Below are positions 1-7,847 of a DNA stretch of 34,978 bases, piece by piece. Under the pieces are notes generated by a model that was not told where the DNA came from, made no database searches, and worked only from the letters and a program-made list of their open reading frames with translations. Position numbers and translations under genes: made by a program. This DNA is from Mycobacterium colombiense (lineage in GTDB: Bacteria > Actinomycetota > Actinomycetes > Mycobacteriales > Mycobacteriaceae): assembly GCF_003284975.1 (NCBI RefSeq), contig NZ_QMEU01000045.1, positions 1-34,978 of the forward strand. Direction: 5' to 3'. Every line of letters starts with the position of its first letter. Position 1 is the first letter of the stretch.

Positions 1-1659
1 CCGGTCGCCGTCGACCAGGTGCGCCGCGGTCAGCAGCGCCTCGGTGATCGACGACGCCCCCGACGGGGTCGCCCCGTCCAGCGGGTCGGCCGGCCGCAGC
101 ACCAACTGCTCGGCATCGTCGGCGGTGTCGAACCAGCGGCCGGGCCGCTGCGGATCGGCGAAATGGGCCAGGGCGGTGTCGAGCAGGTGGGTGGCCGCGG
201 TCAGCCAGGTGTCCTCGGCGGTCAGCTGGTACAGCGCGAGCAGGCCGGTGGCCAGCATCGCGTAATCCTCGAGGATGGCGGCGCTGTCGCCGACCACCCC
301 GCCCAGGCTGGCGCGTCGCAACCGGCCGTCAACGACGTGCAAACCCAGCAGCGTTCGCGCGCAACGCATTGCCGCGTGCGCCAATTCGGGTTCGTCCAGC
401 GCCACGCTGGCCTCGGCCAACGCGGTGATCGCCAGGCCGTTCCAGGAGGTGACAACCTTGTCGTCACGCCCGGGCTGGACCCGGGCGAGGCGGGCCGTCA
501 GCAGCGCGGCACGCACGCGCTCCAGCCGCTGCGAGTCCTCGGGATCGGCGGGGGCCTGCAGCACCGAGGTGCCATGCTCGAACGTACCGCCCTCGGTGAC
601 CGCGAAAACGCTTGCCGCCCAAGGACCGTCGTCGGGCCCGAGCACCTCGTTGAGTTGCGCCGGTGTCCAGACATAGGTCGAACCCTCGCGGCCGTCGGCG
701 TCGGCGTCCAGCGACGAGGTGAACATTTCACCGTCGGCCAGCTCGACGAGCAGGAACCGAGCGGTCGCCGCGGTGACCCGGCGCGCCAGCGGGTCCGCGG
801 TGCGCCGGGCCCAGTGCGCGTAGGCGCGCAGCAGCAACGCGTTGTCGTACAGCATCTTCTCGAAATGCGGTACCACCCAGGCGTTGTCGACGCTGTAGCG
901 AGCGAAGCCGCCGCCGAGCTGGTCGAAGATCCCGCCGCGGGCCATCGAGTTGCCGGTGTGGGTCACCGCCGTAAGCGCCTCCGGCGAGCCGGTGCGCTCA
1001 AAGTGGCGCAGCAGCGCCTCGAGCAACGCCGACGGCGGGAACTTGGGCGCACCGCCGAACCCGCCGTGCACCGCGTCGCGGTCCTCGAGCACCGTGGCGA
1101 CGGCGTGGTCGCACAGCTGCGGCGCTATCGACGGACCACCGCCCGGCAGACCGGACGAGAGCCGGCGCAACTCGCCGGCGATGCGGTCGGAGGCCTCCTC
1201 GACCTCGCCACGGCGCTCCCGCCAGGTGGTCGAGACGGCCGAAAGAAGTTGCAGGAAACCCTCTTTCGGATAATAGGTGCCACAGAAGAAGGGCCGCCCA
1301 TCCGGCGTCAGGAAGCACGTCATCGGCCAACCGCCGTGCCCGTTCAGCGCGACCGTGGCGTTCATGTACACCGCGTCGATGTCCGGGCGTTCCTCACGGT
1401 CGACCTTGATGCAGACGAACCCGGCGTTCATCGCGGCGGCGACGTCGACGTCTTCGAACGATTCGTGCGCCATGACGTGGCACCAATGGCAGGCGGCGTA
1501 GCCCACCGAGAGCAGGATCGGCACGTCGCGCTCGGCGGCGGCCGCCAGCGCCTCGGGGGTCCATTGCTGCCAGTGCACGGGGTTGTCGGCGTGCTGGCGC
1601 AGGTATGGACTGGTCGCCAGCCCAAGGGTATTCGTCGCTGCCGGGTCAGCCGGGCTCAT
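1..1659 (-). CDS. YyaL/SSP411-type thioredoxin-domain protein, partial
   Basis: The reverse strand reads as one open frame from an ATG at 1659 to the window edge (553 codons; C-terminus missing). The N-terminus has a thioredoxin-like domain with the motif CHWC at about residues 57-60, followed by HVMAHESFED, which is the signature of the DUF255/YyaL family (human SPATA20 relatives). A long alpha/alpha-toroid glycosidase-like domain follows from about residue 190, with motifs such as GGIFDQLGGGFARYSVD and WNGLAITALAEA. The family's biochemical role is poorly defined; redox or N-glycan-epimerase-like functions have been suggested from fold only. The start overlaps the upstream small membrane gene by 14 bp, so it is probably the last gene of an mca-led operon. 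By order it matches M. tuberculosis Rv1084. Family assignment is firm; function is not. Confidence 0.9.
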   Translation of the reverse strand, partial: MSPADPAATNTLGLATSPYLRQHADNPVHWQQWTPEALAAAAERDVPILLSVGYAACHWCHVMAHESFEDVDVAAAMNAGFVCIKVDREERPDIDAVYMNATVALNGHGGWPMTCFLTPDGRPFFCGTYYPKEGFLQLLSAVSTTWRERRGEVEEASDRIAGELRRLSSGLPGGGPSIAPQLCDHAVATVLEDRDAVHGGFGGAPKFPPSALLEALLRHFERTGSPEALTAVTHTGNSMARGGIFDQLGGGFARYSVDNAWVVPHFEKMLYDNALLLRAYAHWARRTADPLARRVTAATARFLLVELADGEMFTSSLDADADGREGSTYVWTPAQLNEVLGPDDGPWAASVFAVTEGGTFEHGTSVLQAPADPEDSQRLERVRAALLTARLARVQPGRDDKVVTSWNGLAITALAEASVALDEPELAHAAMRCARTLLGLHVVDGRLRRASLGGVVGDSAAILEDYAMLATGLLALYQLTAEDTWLTAATHLLDTALAHFADPQRPGRWFDTADDAEQLVLRPADPLDGATPSGASSITEALLTAAHLVDGDR

Positions 1660-1957
1660 CGCCGGGTCCCGCGGCGCGCGGCGGGCCGCCCCCGTCGTCC
1701 TGGGTGGTGGAAGGGCCGACCGTGTCGGTGCCCTCGTCGGCGGCCTGGTCCGGTTCCGGGTGCTTGGGATCGAACGATTCCGGCACCTTCTTCAGCTGCC
1801 GGTTCATCGACCGGATGAGAAACAGCGTGGCGATCACCAGCAATACGACGATGAGCAGCCCGACCGGGCTGGCCTTGCCGAAGTCGGGGCCGGTGTGGTG
1901 TGGGGGGCCGTCGGCTTGCCAGCCGGCGGCGGTCACGACGAGGAAGAGGTGGTTCAC
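1646..1957 (-). CDS. small single-pass membrane protein (Rv1083-like)
   Basis: The protein has 103 residues if the GTG at 1957 is used. That start overlaps the mca stop as GTGA, the usual arrangement for translational coupling; a longer reading from upstream would duplicate mca coding sequence in another frame. A short N-terminal stretch is followed by one clear membrane segment at about residues 29-45 (PVGLLIVVLLVIATLFLI), then a basic stretch and an acidic, proline-rich cytoplasmic-looking tail. No catalytic motif is visible. Position between mca and the YyaL-like gene is the same as Rv1083 in M. tuberculosis. Function unknown; coupling to mca suggests, but does not show, a link to mycothiol detoxification. 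Confidence 0.8.
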   Translation of the reverse strand: MNHLFLVVTAAGWQADGPPHHTGPDFGKASPVGLLIVVLLVIATLFLIRSMNRQLKKVPESFDPKHPEPDQAADEGTDTVGPSTTQDDGGGPPRAAGPGDEPG

Positions 1958-2826
1958 GCGTCGCTCTCGATCCCGGCGAACAGGTCGTCCTCGGGCAGCG
2001 ACACCGGGACCCGCGAGCGGGCCAACTCGAATTCCTCGGTGGGCCACAGCCGTTGCTGCCAGGCGATCGGAGCGGCGAAAAAGTCGTGGTCGGGGTCGAT
2101 CTGGGTGGTGTGCGCCCGCAGCGCGTCATCGCGCTGGCTGAAGTACGCCGAGCATTCGACCCGCGTGGTCACCCGGGACTCGAACGGATCGTGCGCGGCG
2201 TCCCAGTGCTCGAGCCACTTCTTGAACGGAGGCTCCTGACCGTGCTTGATGGCCTCGTCGTGCAGCAGCTGCATTCGGGCCCGTAGGAACCCGTGGTTGT
2301 AGTAGAGCTTGGACACCGACCACGGTTCGCCGGCGTCGGGGAAGCGCCGGTAATCGCCGGCCGCCTCGTACGCGCCCACCGAAACCTGGTGGCAGCGAAT
2401 GTGATCGGGGTGGGGGTAGCCGCCGGTCTCGTCGTAGGTGGTCATCACGTGCGGGCGGAACTCGCGGACCACCCGGACCAGCGCCTCGACCGACTCCTCG
2501 AGCGGCACCAGCGCGAAACAGCCCTCGGGCAACGGCGGCGGCGGGTCGCCCTGGGGCAATCCGGAGTCGACGAAACCCAGCCAGGTGTGCTCGACGCCGA
2601 GGATCTCGGCGGCCTTGGCCATCTCGTCACGGCGGATCTCGGCGATGTGTCCGTGCACCTCCGGCAGGTCCATCGCCGGGTTGAGAATGTCGCCGCGCTC
2701 ACCGCCGGTCAACGTCACCACCAGGACGCGATGGCCTTCGTCGGCATAACGGGCCAGCGTGGCCGCGCCCTTGCTGGACTCGTCGTCGGGGTGGGCGTGC
2801 ACCGCCATCAACCGCAATTCGCTCAC
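1954..2826 (-). CDS. mca: mycothiol S-conjugate amidase Mca
   Basis: This 290-residue protein is a member of the LmbE/PIG-L zinc amidase family. It hydrolyses mycothiol S-conjugates to a mercapturic acid (AcCys conjugate, which is exported) and GlcN-Ins, in the cytoplasm. The zinc-binding motif HAHPDDES lies at residues 10-17 (ligands expected at H12 and D15) and the third ligand in YPHPDHIRCH at about residue 142. Length equals the family norm (about 288). MshB, the paralogous deacetylase, is the main alternative; gene context (Rv1082 position, followed by Rv1083 and Rv1084 homologues) favours Mca. It is probably the first gene of a three-gene operon; the divergent DUF4307 gene starts 114 bp away. 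Confidence 0.93.
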   Translation of the reverse strand: MSELRLMAVHAHPDDESSKGAATLARYADEGHRVLVVTLTGGERGDILNPAMDLPEVHGHIAEIRRDEMAKAAEILGVEHTWLGFVDSGLPQGDPPPPLPEGCFALVPLEESVEALVRVVREFRPHVMTTYDETGGYPHPDHIRCHQVSVGAYEAAGDYRRFPDAGEPWSVSKLYYNHGFLRARMQLLHDEAIKHGQEPPFKKWLEHWDAAHDPFESRVTTRVECSAYFSQRDDALRAHTTQIDPDHDFFAAPIAWQQRLWPTEEFELARSRVPVSLPEDDLFAGIESDA

Positions 2827-2940
2827 GTGCTCCCTTTGTCACTTCTGGTGGTCGCCCGGTCTGACCCTATAATTCCAGTTCCGAGTTCGTTGCATGCTGT
2901 CGGCCGGTGCCGGGCAGCCCACCACCAGGCAAAATCAGCC

Positions 2941-3375
2941 ATGACCGAAGCCCCGATTCCTCGTCCGGAGGCCCGCTACGGGCGCTCCCGGCCGTCGCGC
3001 GTCCCCCGGCGGTGGCTGATCGTCACGCTGGGCGCGCTGGTCGTGGCAGCCGGACTCGTCGTTGCCGTCATCGGTTATCACCGGTTTGGCACCAGCGACG
3101 TCAAGGGGACGACGGCCGGCTATCGGGTGATCGACGACCAGACGGCGTCGATAACGATCAGCGTGACGCGTTCGGATCCGTCGCGGCCGGTGGACTGCAT
3201 CGTGCGGGTCCGGTCGAAGGACGGCAGCGAGACGGGCCGCCGGGAACTGCTGGTCCCGCCGTCGGATGCCGCCACCGTGCAGGTGACCACGACGGTGAAA
3301 TCCTTCGAGCCGCCGGTGGTCGCCGACATCTATGGCTGCGGCACCGACGTGCCCGCCTACCTGCGCCCGGCGTGA
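2941..3375 (+). CDS. DUF4307 membrane-anchored protein (Rv1081c-like)
   Basis: The protein has 144 residues and starts at the ATG at 2941. It has a basic N-terminus (about residues 1-23), one membrane helix at about 24-45 and an extracytoplasmic beta-rich domain of about 95 residues containing two cysteines (in DCIVRVRSKDG and DIYGCGTDVP) that could form a disulfide. The pattern matches the actinobacterial DUF4307 family, whose function is unknown. It is divergent from mca and lies 220 bp upstream of greA on the same strand, the same neighbour set as Rv1081c/greA in M. tuberculosis. The family call rests on topology, length and context; no function is inferred. Confidence 0.85.
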   Translation: MTEAPIPRPEARYGRSRPSRVPRRWLIVTLGALVVAAGLVVAVIGYHRFGTSDVKGTTAGYRVIDDQTASITISVTRSDPSRPVDCIVRVRSKDGSETGRRELLVPPSDAATVQVTTTVKSFEPPVVADIYGCGTDVPAYLRPA

Positions 3376-3428
3376 CCTCGGAGATCCACAGCGAACTGCG
3401 AATATGGGGTCATCAACTGTTTGCGCGG

Positions 3429-3437
3429 TGGTAACAT
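3429..3437 (+). promoter_or_regulatory. candidate extended -10 promoter for greA
   Basis: TGGTAACAT fits an extended -10 element (TGn followed by TANNNT). No good -35 hexamer is seen at the expected distance, which an extended -10 would tolerate. If used, transcription would start near 3444 and leave a greA leader of about 150 nt. Prediction only. Confidence 0.35.
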
Positions 3438-3446
3438 GGGTGAATG

Positions 3447-3468
3447 CACGGTTCCGGTTGGGACCGTG
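3447..3468 (+). promoter_or_regulatory. stem-loop at the 5' end of the greA leader
   Basis: Nine-base arms CACGGTTCC (3447-3455) and GGGACCGTG (3460-3468) pair with one G-T wobble around a 4-nt loop. The hairpin would begin within a few nucleotides of the start site predicted from the extended -10 at 3429-3437. It could stabilise the leader or pause polymerase; no long T-tract follows, so it is not a classical terminator. Confidence 0.4.
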
Positions 3469-3595
3469 TTGCTGCATTAGCGGACGTGAGCAAAACGGAG
3501 CGGCAGCACACGGGGAGGCACCCGCGCACACCGGGCGGCGGAGCTAACAGGACTCAACGCGGACTCGCGGAACAACATACGAGGAGCACGACGAG

Positions 3596-4090
3596 ATGAC
3601 GGACACTTCCGTGACCTGGCTGACCCAGGAGTCACACGACCGGCTCAAGGCCGAGCTCGACCAGTTGATCGCGAATCGTCCGGTCATCGCCGCGGAGATC
3701 AATGACCGCCGCGAGGAGGGCGACCTGCGCGAGAACGGCGGCTACCACGCCGCCCGCGAGGAGCAGGGCCAGCAGGAGGCCCGCATCCGCCAGCTGCAGG
3801 ACCTGCTCAACAACGCCAAGGTCGGCGAGGCGCCCAAGCAGTCCGGCGTCGCGCTGCCCGGTTCGGTGGTCAAGGTCTACTACAACGGCGACAAGTCCGA
3901 CACGGAGACCTTCCTGATCGCCACCCGCCAGGAGGGCGTCAACGACGGCAAGCTCGAGGTCTACTCGCCCAACTCACCGCTGGGCGGCGCGCTGATCGAC
4001 GCCAAGGAGGGCGAGACCCGCAGCTACGTGGTGCCCAACGGCAACACCGTCGAGGTCACGCTGGTCAGCGCGGAGCCCTACCACTCCTAG
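3596..4090 (+). CDS. greA: transcription elongation factor GreA
   Basis: GreA enters the RNA polymerase secondary channel and stimulates cleavage of backtracked transcripts. The protein has 164 residues, the usual mycobacterial length. The N-terminal coiled coil (about 1-80) contains the conserved tip and flank DRREEGDLRENGGYHAAREE with the acidic residues that coordinate the catalytic Mg2+; the C-terminal FKBP-like globular domain (about 85-164) ends in TRSYVVPNGNTVEVTLVSAEP. The start at 3596 is preceded by GAGGAG at a suitable distance. It is monocistronic as far as can be seen, with a long leader containing a hairpin, and it converges on metB across a repeat array. Confidence 0.96.
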   Translation: MTDTSVTWLTQESHDRLKAELDQLIANRPVIAAEINDRREEGDLRENGGYHAAREEQGQQEARIRQLQDLLNNAKVGEAPKQSGVALPGSVVKVYYNGDKSDTETFLIATRQEGVNDGKLEVYSPNSPLGGALIDAKEGETRSYVVPNGNTVEVTLVSAEPYHS

Positions 4091-4108
4091 CCAGCCGCGT
4101 TTAGGCGA

Positions 4109-4128
4109 GCGCCCGGCCAGCCGGGCGC
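4109..4128. terminator. GC-rich hairpin after greA
   Basis: The arms GCGCCCGGC (4109-4117) and GCCGGGCGC (4120-4128) are perfect reverse complements, starting 19 bp after the greA stop. There is no T-tract, so this would be an I-shaped hairpin as often seen in mycobacteria rather than a classical intrinsic terminator. It precedes the 55-bp repeat array. Confidence 0.5.
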
Positions 4129-4160
4129 GATAGCACGTGTGCCCGGCTAACAGGGCATTC

Positions 4161-4344
4161 GCGCTCGCGATCGCCACTACCCAGACGGTGGCGACCCGCT
4201 TCGCCCGGCGTCGCCGCGCTCGCGATCGCCACTACCCAGACGGTGGCGACCCGCTTCGCCCGGCGTCGCCGCGCTCGCGATCGCCACTAGCCAGACGGTG
4301 GCGACCCGCTTCGCCCGGCGTCGCCGCGCTCGCGATCGCCACTA
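4161..4344. repeat. 55-bp tandem repeat (minisatellite), 3.35 copies
   Basis: Three near-identical 55-bp units occupy 4161-4215, 4216-4270 and 4271-4325, followed by a 19-bp partial unit at 4326-4344. Units begin GCGCTCGCGATCGCCACTA. Unit 3 differs at the base after CACTA (G instead of C). Each full unit contains two potential hairpins: TCGCCAC/GTGGCGA with a 10-nt loop, and GGCGAC/GTCGCC with a shorter inner CCG/CGG pairing. 55 is not divisible by three, so the array is not coding. The partial unit ends in CTA, the complement of the metB stop codon. This is a MIRU/VNTR-like structure lying between two convergent genes. Confidence 0.93.
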
Positions 4345-5514
4345 GGCCAGCGCCTGCTCCAGGTCGGCCAGCAGGTCGGCGATGTCTTCGATGCCGACCG
4401 ACAGGCGCACCAGATCGTCGGGGACTTCCAATTGCGATCCGGCCGTCGACGCATGCGTCATGGCGCTGGGGTGCTCGATCAGCGACTCCACCCCACCCAG
4501 GGACTCCGCCAGGATGAACACCCGGGTCTTGGCGCACAGGTCGCGGGCGGCCTCGCGGCCGCCGCGCATGCGGACCGAAACCATGCCGCCGAAGCCGCTC
4601 ATCTGTCGCGCGGCGACCTCGTGGCCGGGGTGTGAGGGCAGGCCGGGATAGAGCACCGCGCTCACCGCGTGATGCCCGGCGAGAAATTCCGCAACGGCCG
4701 AAGCGTTCTCACTGTGCCGCTGCATGCGCAGCACCAGGGTCTTCAGGCCGCGCATGGTCAGGTAGGCGTCGAACGGGCTGGGCACCGCGCCCGCCCCGTT
4801 CTGCAGGAACGCGAACGCCTCGTCCAGCTCCTTGTCGTTGGTGACCAGCGCACCGCCCACCACGTCGGAGTGTCCACCGATGTATTTGGTGGTCGAGTGC
4901 AGGACGATGTCGGCGCCCAGCGGCAACGGCTGCTGTAGCGCGGGCGAGGCAAACGTGTTGTCCACCAACACCTTTACTCGTTCTTTTGCGCCCTGCTTGG
5001 CCGCTAGCTCGGCCAGGGCGGCGATGTCGGCGATCGAAAGCAGCGGGTTGGTCGGCGTTTCCGCCCAGATCAGCCGGGTTCGCGGCGTGATCGCGGCGGC
5101 GACGGCGTCCAGCTCATGCAGGGCGACCGGGGTGTACTCGACGTTCCACTGGGTGAAGACCTTGTCGATCAAGCGGAAGGTGCCGCCGTATGCATCGTTC
5201 GGGATGACGACGTGGTCGCCGGGCCGCAGCACCGCGCGCAGGGCGCAGTCCGTGGCGGCCATGCCCGACCCGAAGGCCCGCCCGTAGGCGCCCTCTTCGA
5301 CGGCGGCCAGCGCGGCTTCCAGTGCGGTCCGGGTCGGGTTGCCGGTGCGCGCGTATTCGAACCCGCCGCGCAGGGCGCCGACGCCGTCCTGGGCGAAGGT
5401 GCTGCTGGCGTAGATCGGCGCGTTCAGCGCGCCGGTCGCCGGGTCCGGCCGATAGCCGGCGTGGATCGCTTTGGTGGCCAGTCCGGTGAACTCGTGGTGC
5501 GCGTCGTCGCTCAT
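4342..5514 (-). CDS. metB: cystathionine gamma-synthase / PLP sulfhydrylase-family enzyme MetB
   Basis: The protein has 390 residues and belongs to the Cys/Met metabolism PLP-dependent family (fold type I). It joins cysteine to an activated homoserine to make cystathionine in the cytoplasm; family members can also act as gamma-lyases. The PLP-binding lysine is K210 in HSTTKYIGGHSD, the PLP-ring aspartate is D185 in VDNTFASP, and the N-terminal motif YARTGNPTR is present at about 54-62. It starts 11 bp after the pra stop and follows cbs-pra, so transsulfuration in both directions is encoded in one transcription unit. The TAG stop coincides with the end of the tandem repeat. Synthase versus lyase cannot be decided from sequence alone. 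Confidence 0.93.
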   Translation of the reverse strand: MSDDAHHEFTGLATKAIHAGYRPDPATGALNAPIYASSTFAQDGVGALRGGFEYARTGNPTRTALEAALAAVEEGAYGRAFGSGMAATDCALRAVLRPGDHVVIPNDAYGGTFRLIDKVFTQWNVEYTPVALHELDAVAAAITPRTRLIWAETPTNPLLSIADIAALAELAAKQGAKERVKVLVDNTFASPALQQPLPLGADIVLHSTTKYIGGHSDVVGGALVTNDKELDEAFAFLQNGAGAVPSPFDAYLTMRGLKTLVLRMQRHSENASAVAEFLAGHHAVSAVLYPGLPSHPGHEVAARQMSGFGGMVSVRMRGGREAARDLCAKTRVFILAESLGGVESLIEHPSAMTHASTAGSQLEVPDDLVRLSVGIEDIADLLADLEQALA

Positions 5515-5525
5515 CGACGCTCAGC

Positions 5526-6257
5526 CTAGGTGACGGCCGGCCTCTCGGCGCCGTCGATGGGCAGGCACACCGTCGTCATGATCTTGTCCGCCAGCGTCTG
5601 GCGCTTCGAATCCCACAGCGGGAAAAGGAAACCGATGAAGCAAATGATCGCGTCGACGAAGTGTGCCAGCGCGCGCACCACCGACATCCCGAAGCCCAGC
5701 GGCTGACCGGTGACTTCGCTGACCACCTTGAACTTCAGCACCGACTTGCCGACGCTCGAACCGGTGGCGCCCTGCCGGTAGCCGTAGTTCCAGATCAAAT
5801 AGAACAGTCCGATGATCGACGCCAGCCACTGCGCCACCATGCCGACGGTCGAGTTCTGGGTGGCGCAGTACTGGTTGACCGAGTACTGAGTGACGTCGGT
5901 GATGCAGGCGGTCTGCTGGGTGGCGACCAGGATCGCGGTGCCGATGCCGTGCACCACGACGTACGGGAGGATGTCGATGACGAAGGCCAGCGCGCGGGTC
6001 AGCCACGGCGTGTACTTTTCCGTCGGCAACGTGCGGATCGCCGGCCCGGGTGGCGGCGGCGCGTAGCCGCCGGCCGACGGCGGGGGCGGGGGGTAGGAGC
6101 CGCCGGGCGGCGGCGGGGGCGGCGGATAGGACGCGCCGCCGGATGGCGGCGGCGGAGGCGGAATCTCCTGCCCCCCCGATGGCGGCTGGTGCCCACCCGA
6201 GGACTCGGGCGACGACGGAGGTGGCGGGTAAACGCCGCCGGGCGGTTGATCGGTCAT
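5526..6257 (-). CDS. pra: proline-rich antigen Pra, RDD-domain membrane protein
   Basis: The protein has 243 residues from the ATG at 6257, which has a GGAGTGGAAGG ribosome-binding region; the frame is open further upstream but lacks support. Residues about 3-85 are low-complexity proline/glycine/serine with many PPPPP runs. The C-terminal part is an RDD domain with three hydrophobic segments (near ALAFVIDILPYVVV, MVAQWLASIIGLFYLIW and FVDAIICFIGFLFPLW). It corresponds to the 36-kDa-type proline-rich antigen of M. leprae and Rv1078. Two cysteines (in TACITD and QYCATQ) sit in the likely external loop between the first two helices. The proline-rich tail is presumably cytoplasmic. It lies between cbs and metB, but no sulfur-related function is evident. 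Confidence 0.92.
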   Translation of the reverse strand: MTDQPPGGVYPPPPSSPESSGGHQPPSGGQEIPPPPPPSGGASYPPPPPPPGGSYPPPPPSAGGYAPPPPGPAIRTLPTEKYTPWLTRALAFVIDILPYVVVHGIGTAILVATQQTACITDVTQYSVNQYCATQNSTVGMVAQWLASIIGLFYLIWNYGYRQGATGSSVGKSVLKFKVVSEVTGQPLGFGMSVVRALAHFVDAIICFIGFLFPLWDSKRQTLADKIMTTVCLPIDGAERPAVT

Positions 6258-6377
6258 GGGCAACCTTCCACTCCGGGTCAGCTGGACCCCTGGCTGGGAC
6301 AGCGGAAACAGTACCCGAGCGCCTCGAGGCCGGACGAGACGCGCGGCGCGCGCCGAGGCCACGCGCGGCACCGAAAG

Positions 6378-7796
6378 CTAGCGGCGCCCGGACAACCCCC
6401 GCGGCCCGTCGGAGAGGAAGCCCAGCAAGTCATACCGGGTGATGACCCCGACCGGTTTGCCCTCCTCGACCACCATCAGCGCATCCCAATCGCGCAGCGC
6501 CTTGCCGGCCGCGCTGACCAGTTCGCCGGCGCCGATCATCGGCAGCGGTGGGCTCATGTGCTGCGCGACCGCGTCGGCCAATTTCGCCCGGCCCTCGAAG
6601 ACGGCGGACAGCAGTTCGCGTTCGGAGACGCTGCCGGCCACCTCCCCCGCCATCACCGGCGGCTCGGCCCCCACGACCGGCATCTGGGATACCCCGTACT
6701 CGCGCAGGATGCCGATGGCGTCGCGCACCGTCTCGGACGGGTGGGTGTGCACCAGGTCGGGCAGGGCGCCGGATTTACCGCGCAGCACGTCGCCGACCCT
6801 GGCCTCCTCGGTGGAGCCGTCCAGGCGGGTGCGCAGGAAGCCGTACGACGACATCCACGCGTCGTTGAAGATCTTGGACATGTAGCCCCGCCCGCCGTCG
6901 GGCAGCAACACCACCACGATCGAGTCGGGCCCGGCCTGCTCGGCGACCTTGAGCGCGGCGACCACCGCCATGCCGCACGACCCGCCGACCAGCATCGCTT
7001 CCTCGCGGGCCAGCCGCCGGGTCATGTCGAACGAGTCGGAGTCGGACACCGCGATGATCTCGTCGGGCACCGTCCGGTCGTATGCCTGCGGCCAGAAGTC
7101 CTCACCGACGCCCTCCACCAGGTAGGGCCGGCCGGTGCCGCCGGAATACACCGACCCTTCGGGGTCGGCGCCGATGATGCGCACTGGCCCTTCCGGTCGG
7201 CCGCCGGACACCTCTTTGAGGTAGCGGCCGGCGCCGGTGATCGTCCCGCCGGTGCCGATGCCGGCGACGAAGTGGGTGACCTTGCCGTCGGTGTCGGCCC
7301 AGATCTCCGGGCCGGTGGTCGCGTAGTGGCTGGCCGGGCCTTCCGGGTTGGCGTACTGGTCGGGCTTCCAGGCGCCGTCGATCTCGGTGACCAGCCGGTC
7401 GGAGACGCTGTAGTAGCTGTCCGGGTGGTCGGGCGGTACGGCGGTGGGGCACACCACGACCTCGGCGCCGTAGGCCATCAGCACGTTGCGCTTGTCCTCG
7501 CTGACCTTGTCGGGGCAGACGAACACGCACTTGTAACCGCGGTGCTGAGCGACGAGGGCCAGCCCGACGCCGGTGTTGCCCGACGTGGGTTCGACGATGG
7601 TGCCGCCCGGTCGGAGCTGCCCGCTGGCTTCGGCGGCGTCGATCATCTTGACCGCGATCCGGTCCTTCGAGCTGCCACCGGGATTGAGGTATTCGACCTT
7701 GGCCGCCACGATGCCGGCGCCGTCGGGGACGACGGAGTTCAGCCGCACCAGCGGTGTGCCGCCGATGAGGTCACTGATGTGCTGAGCGATCCGCAT
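6378..7796 (-). CDS. cbs: cystathionine beta-synthase with C-terminal CBS pair
   Basis: The protein has 472 residues. The N-terminal PLP domain (about 1-330, fold type II) contains the Schiff-base lysine K44 in NPGGSSKDR, the substrate loop EPTSGNTGVGLA and the phosphate-binding loop GIGTGGTITG. The C-terminal part (about 335-460) is a tandem CBS (Bateman) module, in eukaryotic CBS a regulatory region. No N-terminal heme-binding extension is present. The enzyme condenses homocysteine with serine to cystathionine in the cytoplasm; O-acetylserine-using cysteine synthase activity is the alternative for shorter homologues lacking the Bateman module. It is followed by pra after 120 bp and then metB. 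By order it is Rv1077. Confidence 0.94.
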   Translation of the reverse strand: MRIAQHISDLIGGTPLVRLNSVVPDGAGIVAAKVEYLNPGGSSKDRIAVKMIDAAEASGQLRPGGTIVEPTSGNTGVGLALVAQHRGYKCVFVCPDKVSEDKRNVLMAYGAEVVVCPTAVPPDHPDSYYSVSDRLVTEIDGAWKPDQYANPEGPASHYATTGPEIWADTDGKVTHFVAGIGTGGTITGAGRYLKEVSGGRPEGPVRIIGADPEGSVYSGGTGRPYLVEGVGEDFWPQAYDRTVPDEIIAVSDSDSFDMTRRLAREEAMLVGGSCGMAVVAALKVAEQAGPDSIVVVLLPDGGRGYMSKIFNDAWMSSYGFLRTRLDGSTEEARVGDVLRGKSGALPDLVHTHPSETVRDAIGILREYGVSQMPVVGAEPPVMAGEVAGSVSERELLSAVFEGRAKLADAVAQHMSPPLPMIGAGELVSAAGKALRDWDALMVVEEGKPVGVITRYDLLGFLSDGPRGLSGRR

Positions 7797-7847
7797 GCGT
7801 TCATCGTCTCAGGCGGATTCGCGCGGCGCACAACGGCTGTGCGGCGT

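Noticed and set aside
19..1818. Plus-strand open frame of 599 codons
   Set aside because: Its translation is arginine/glycine/glutamine-rich with no motif and it lies antisense to the YyaL-like gene, whose frame has clear CHWC and family motifs. This is a high-GC shadow.
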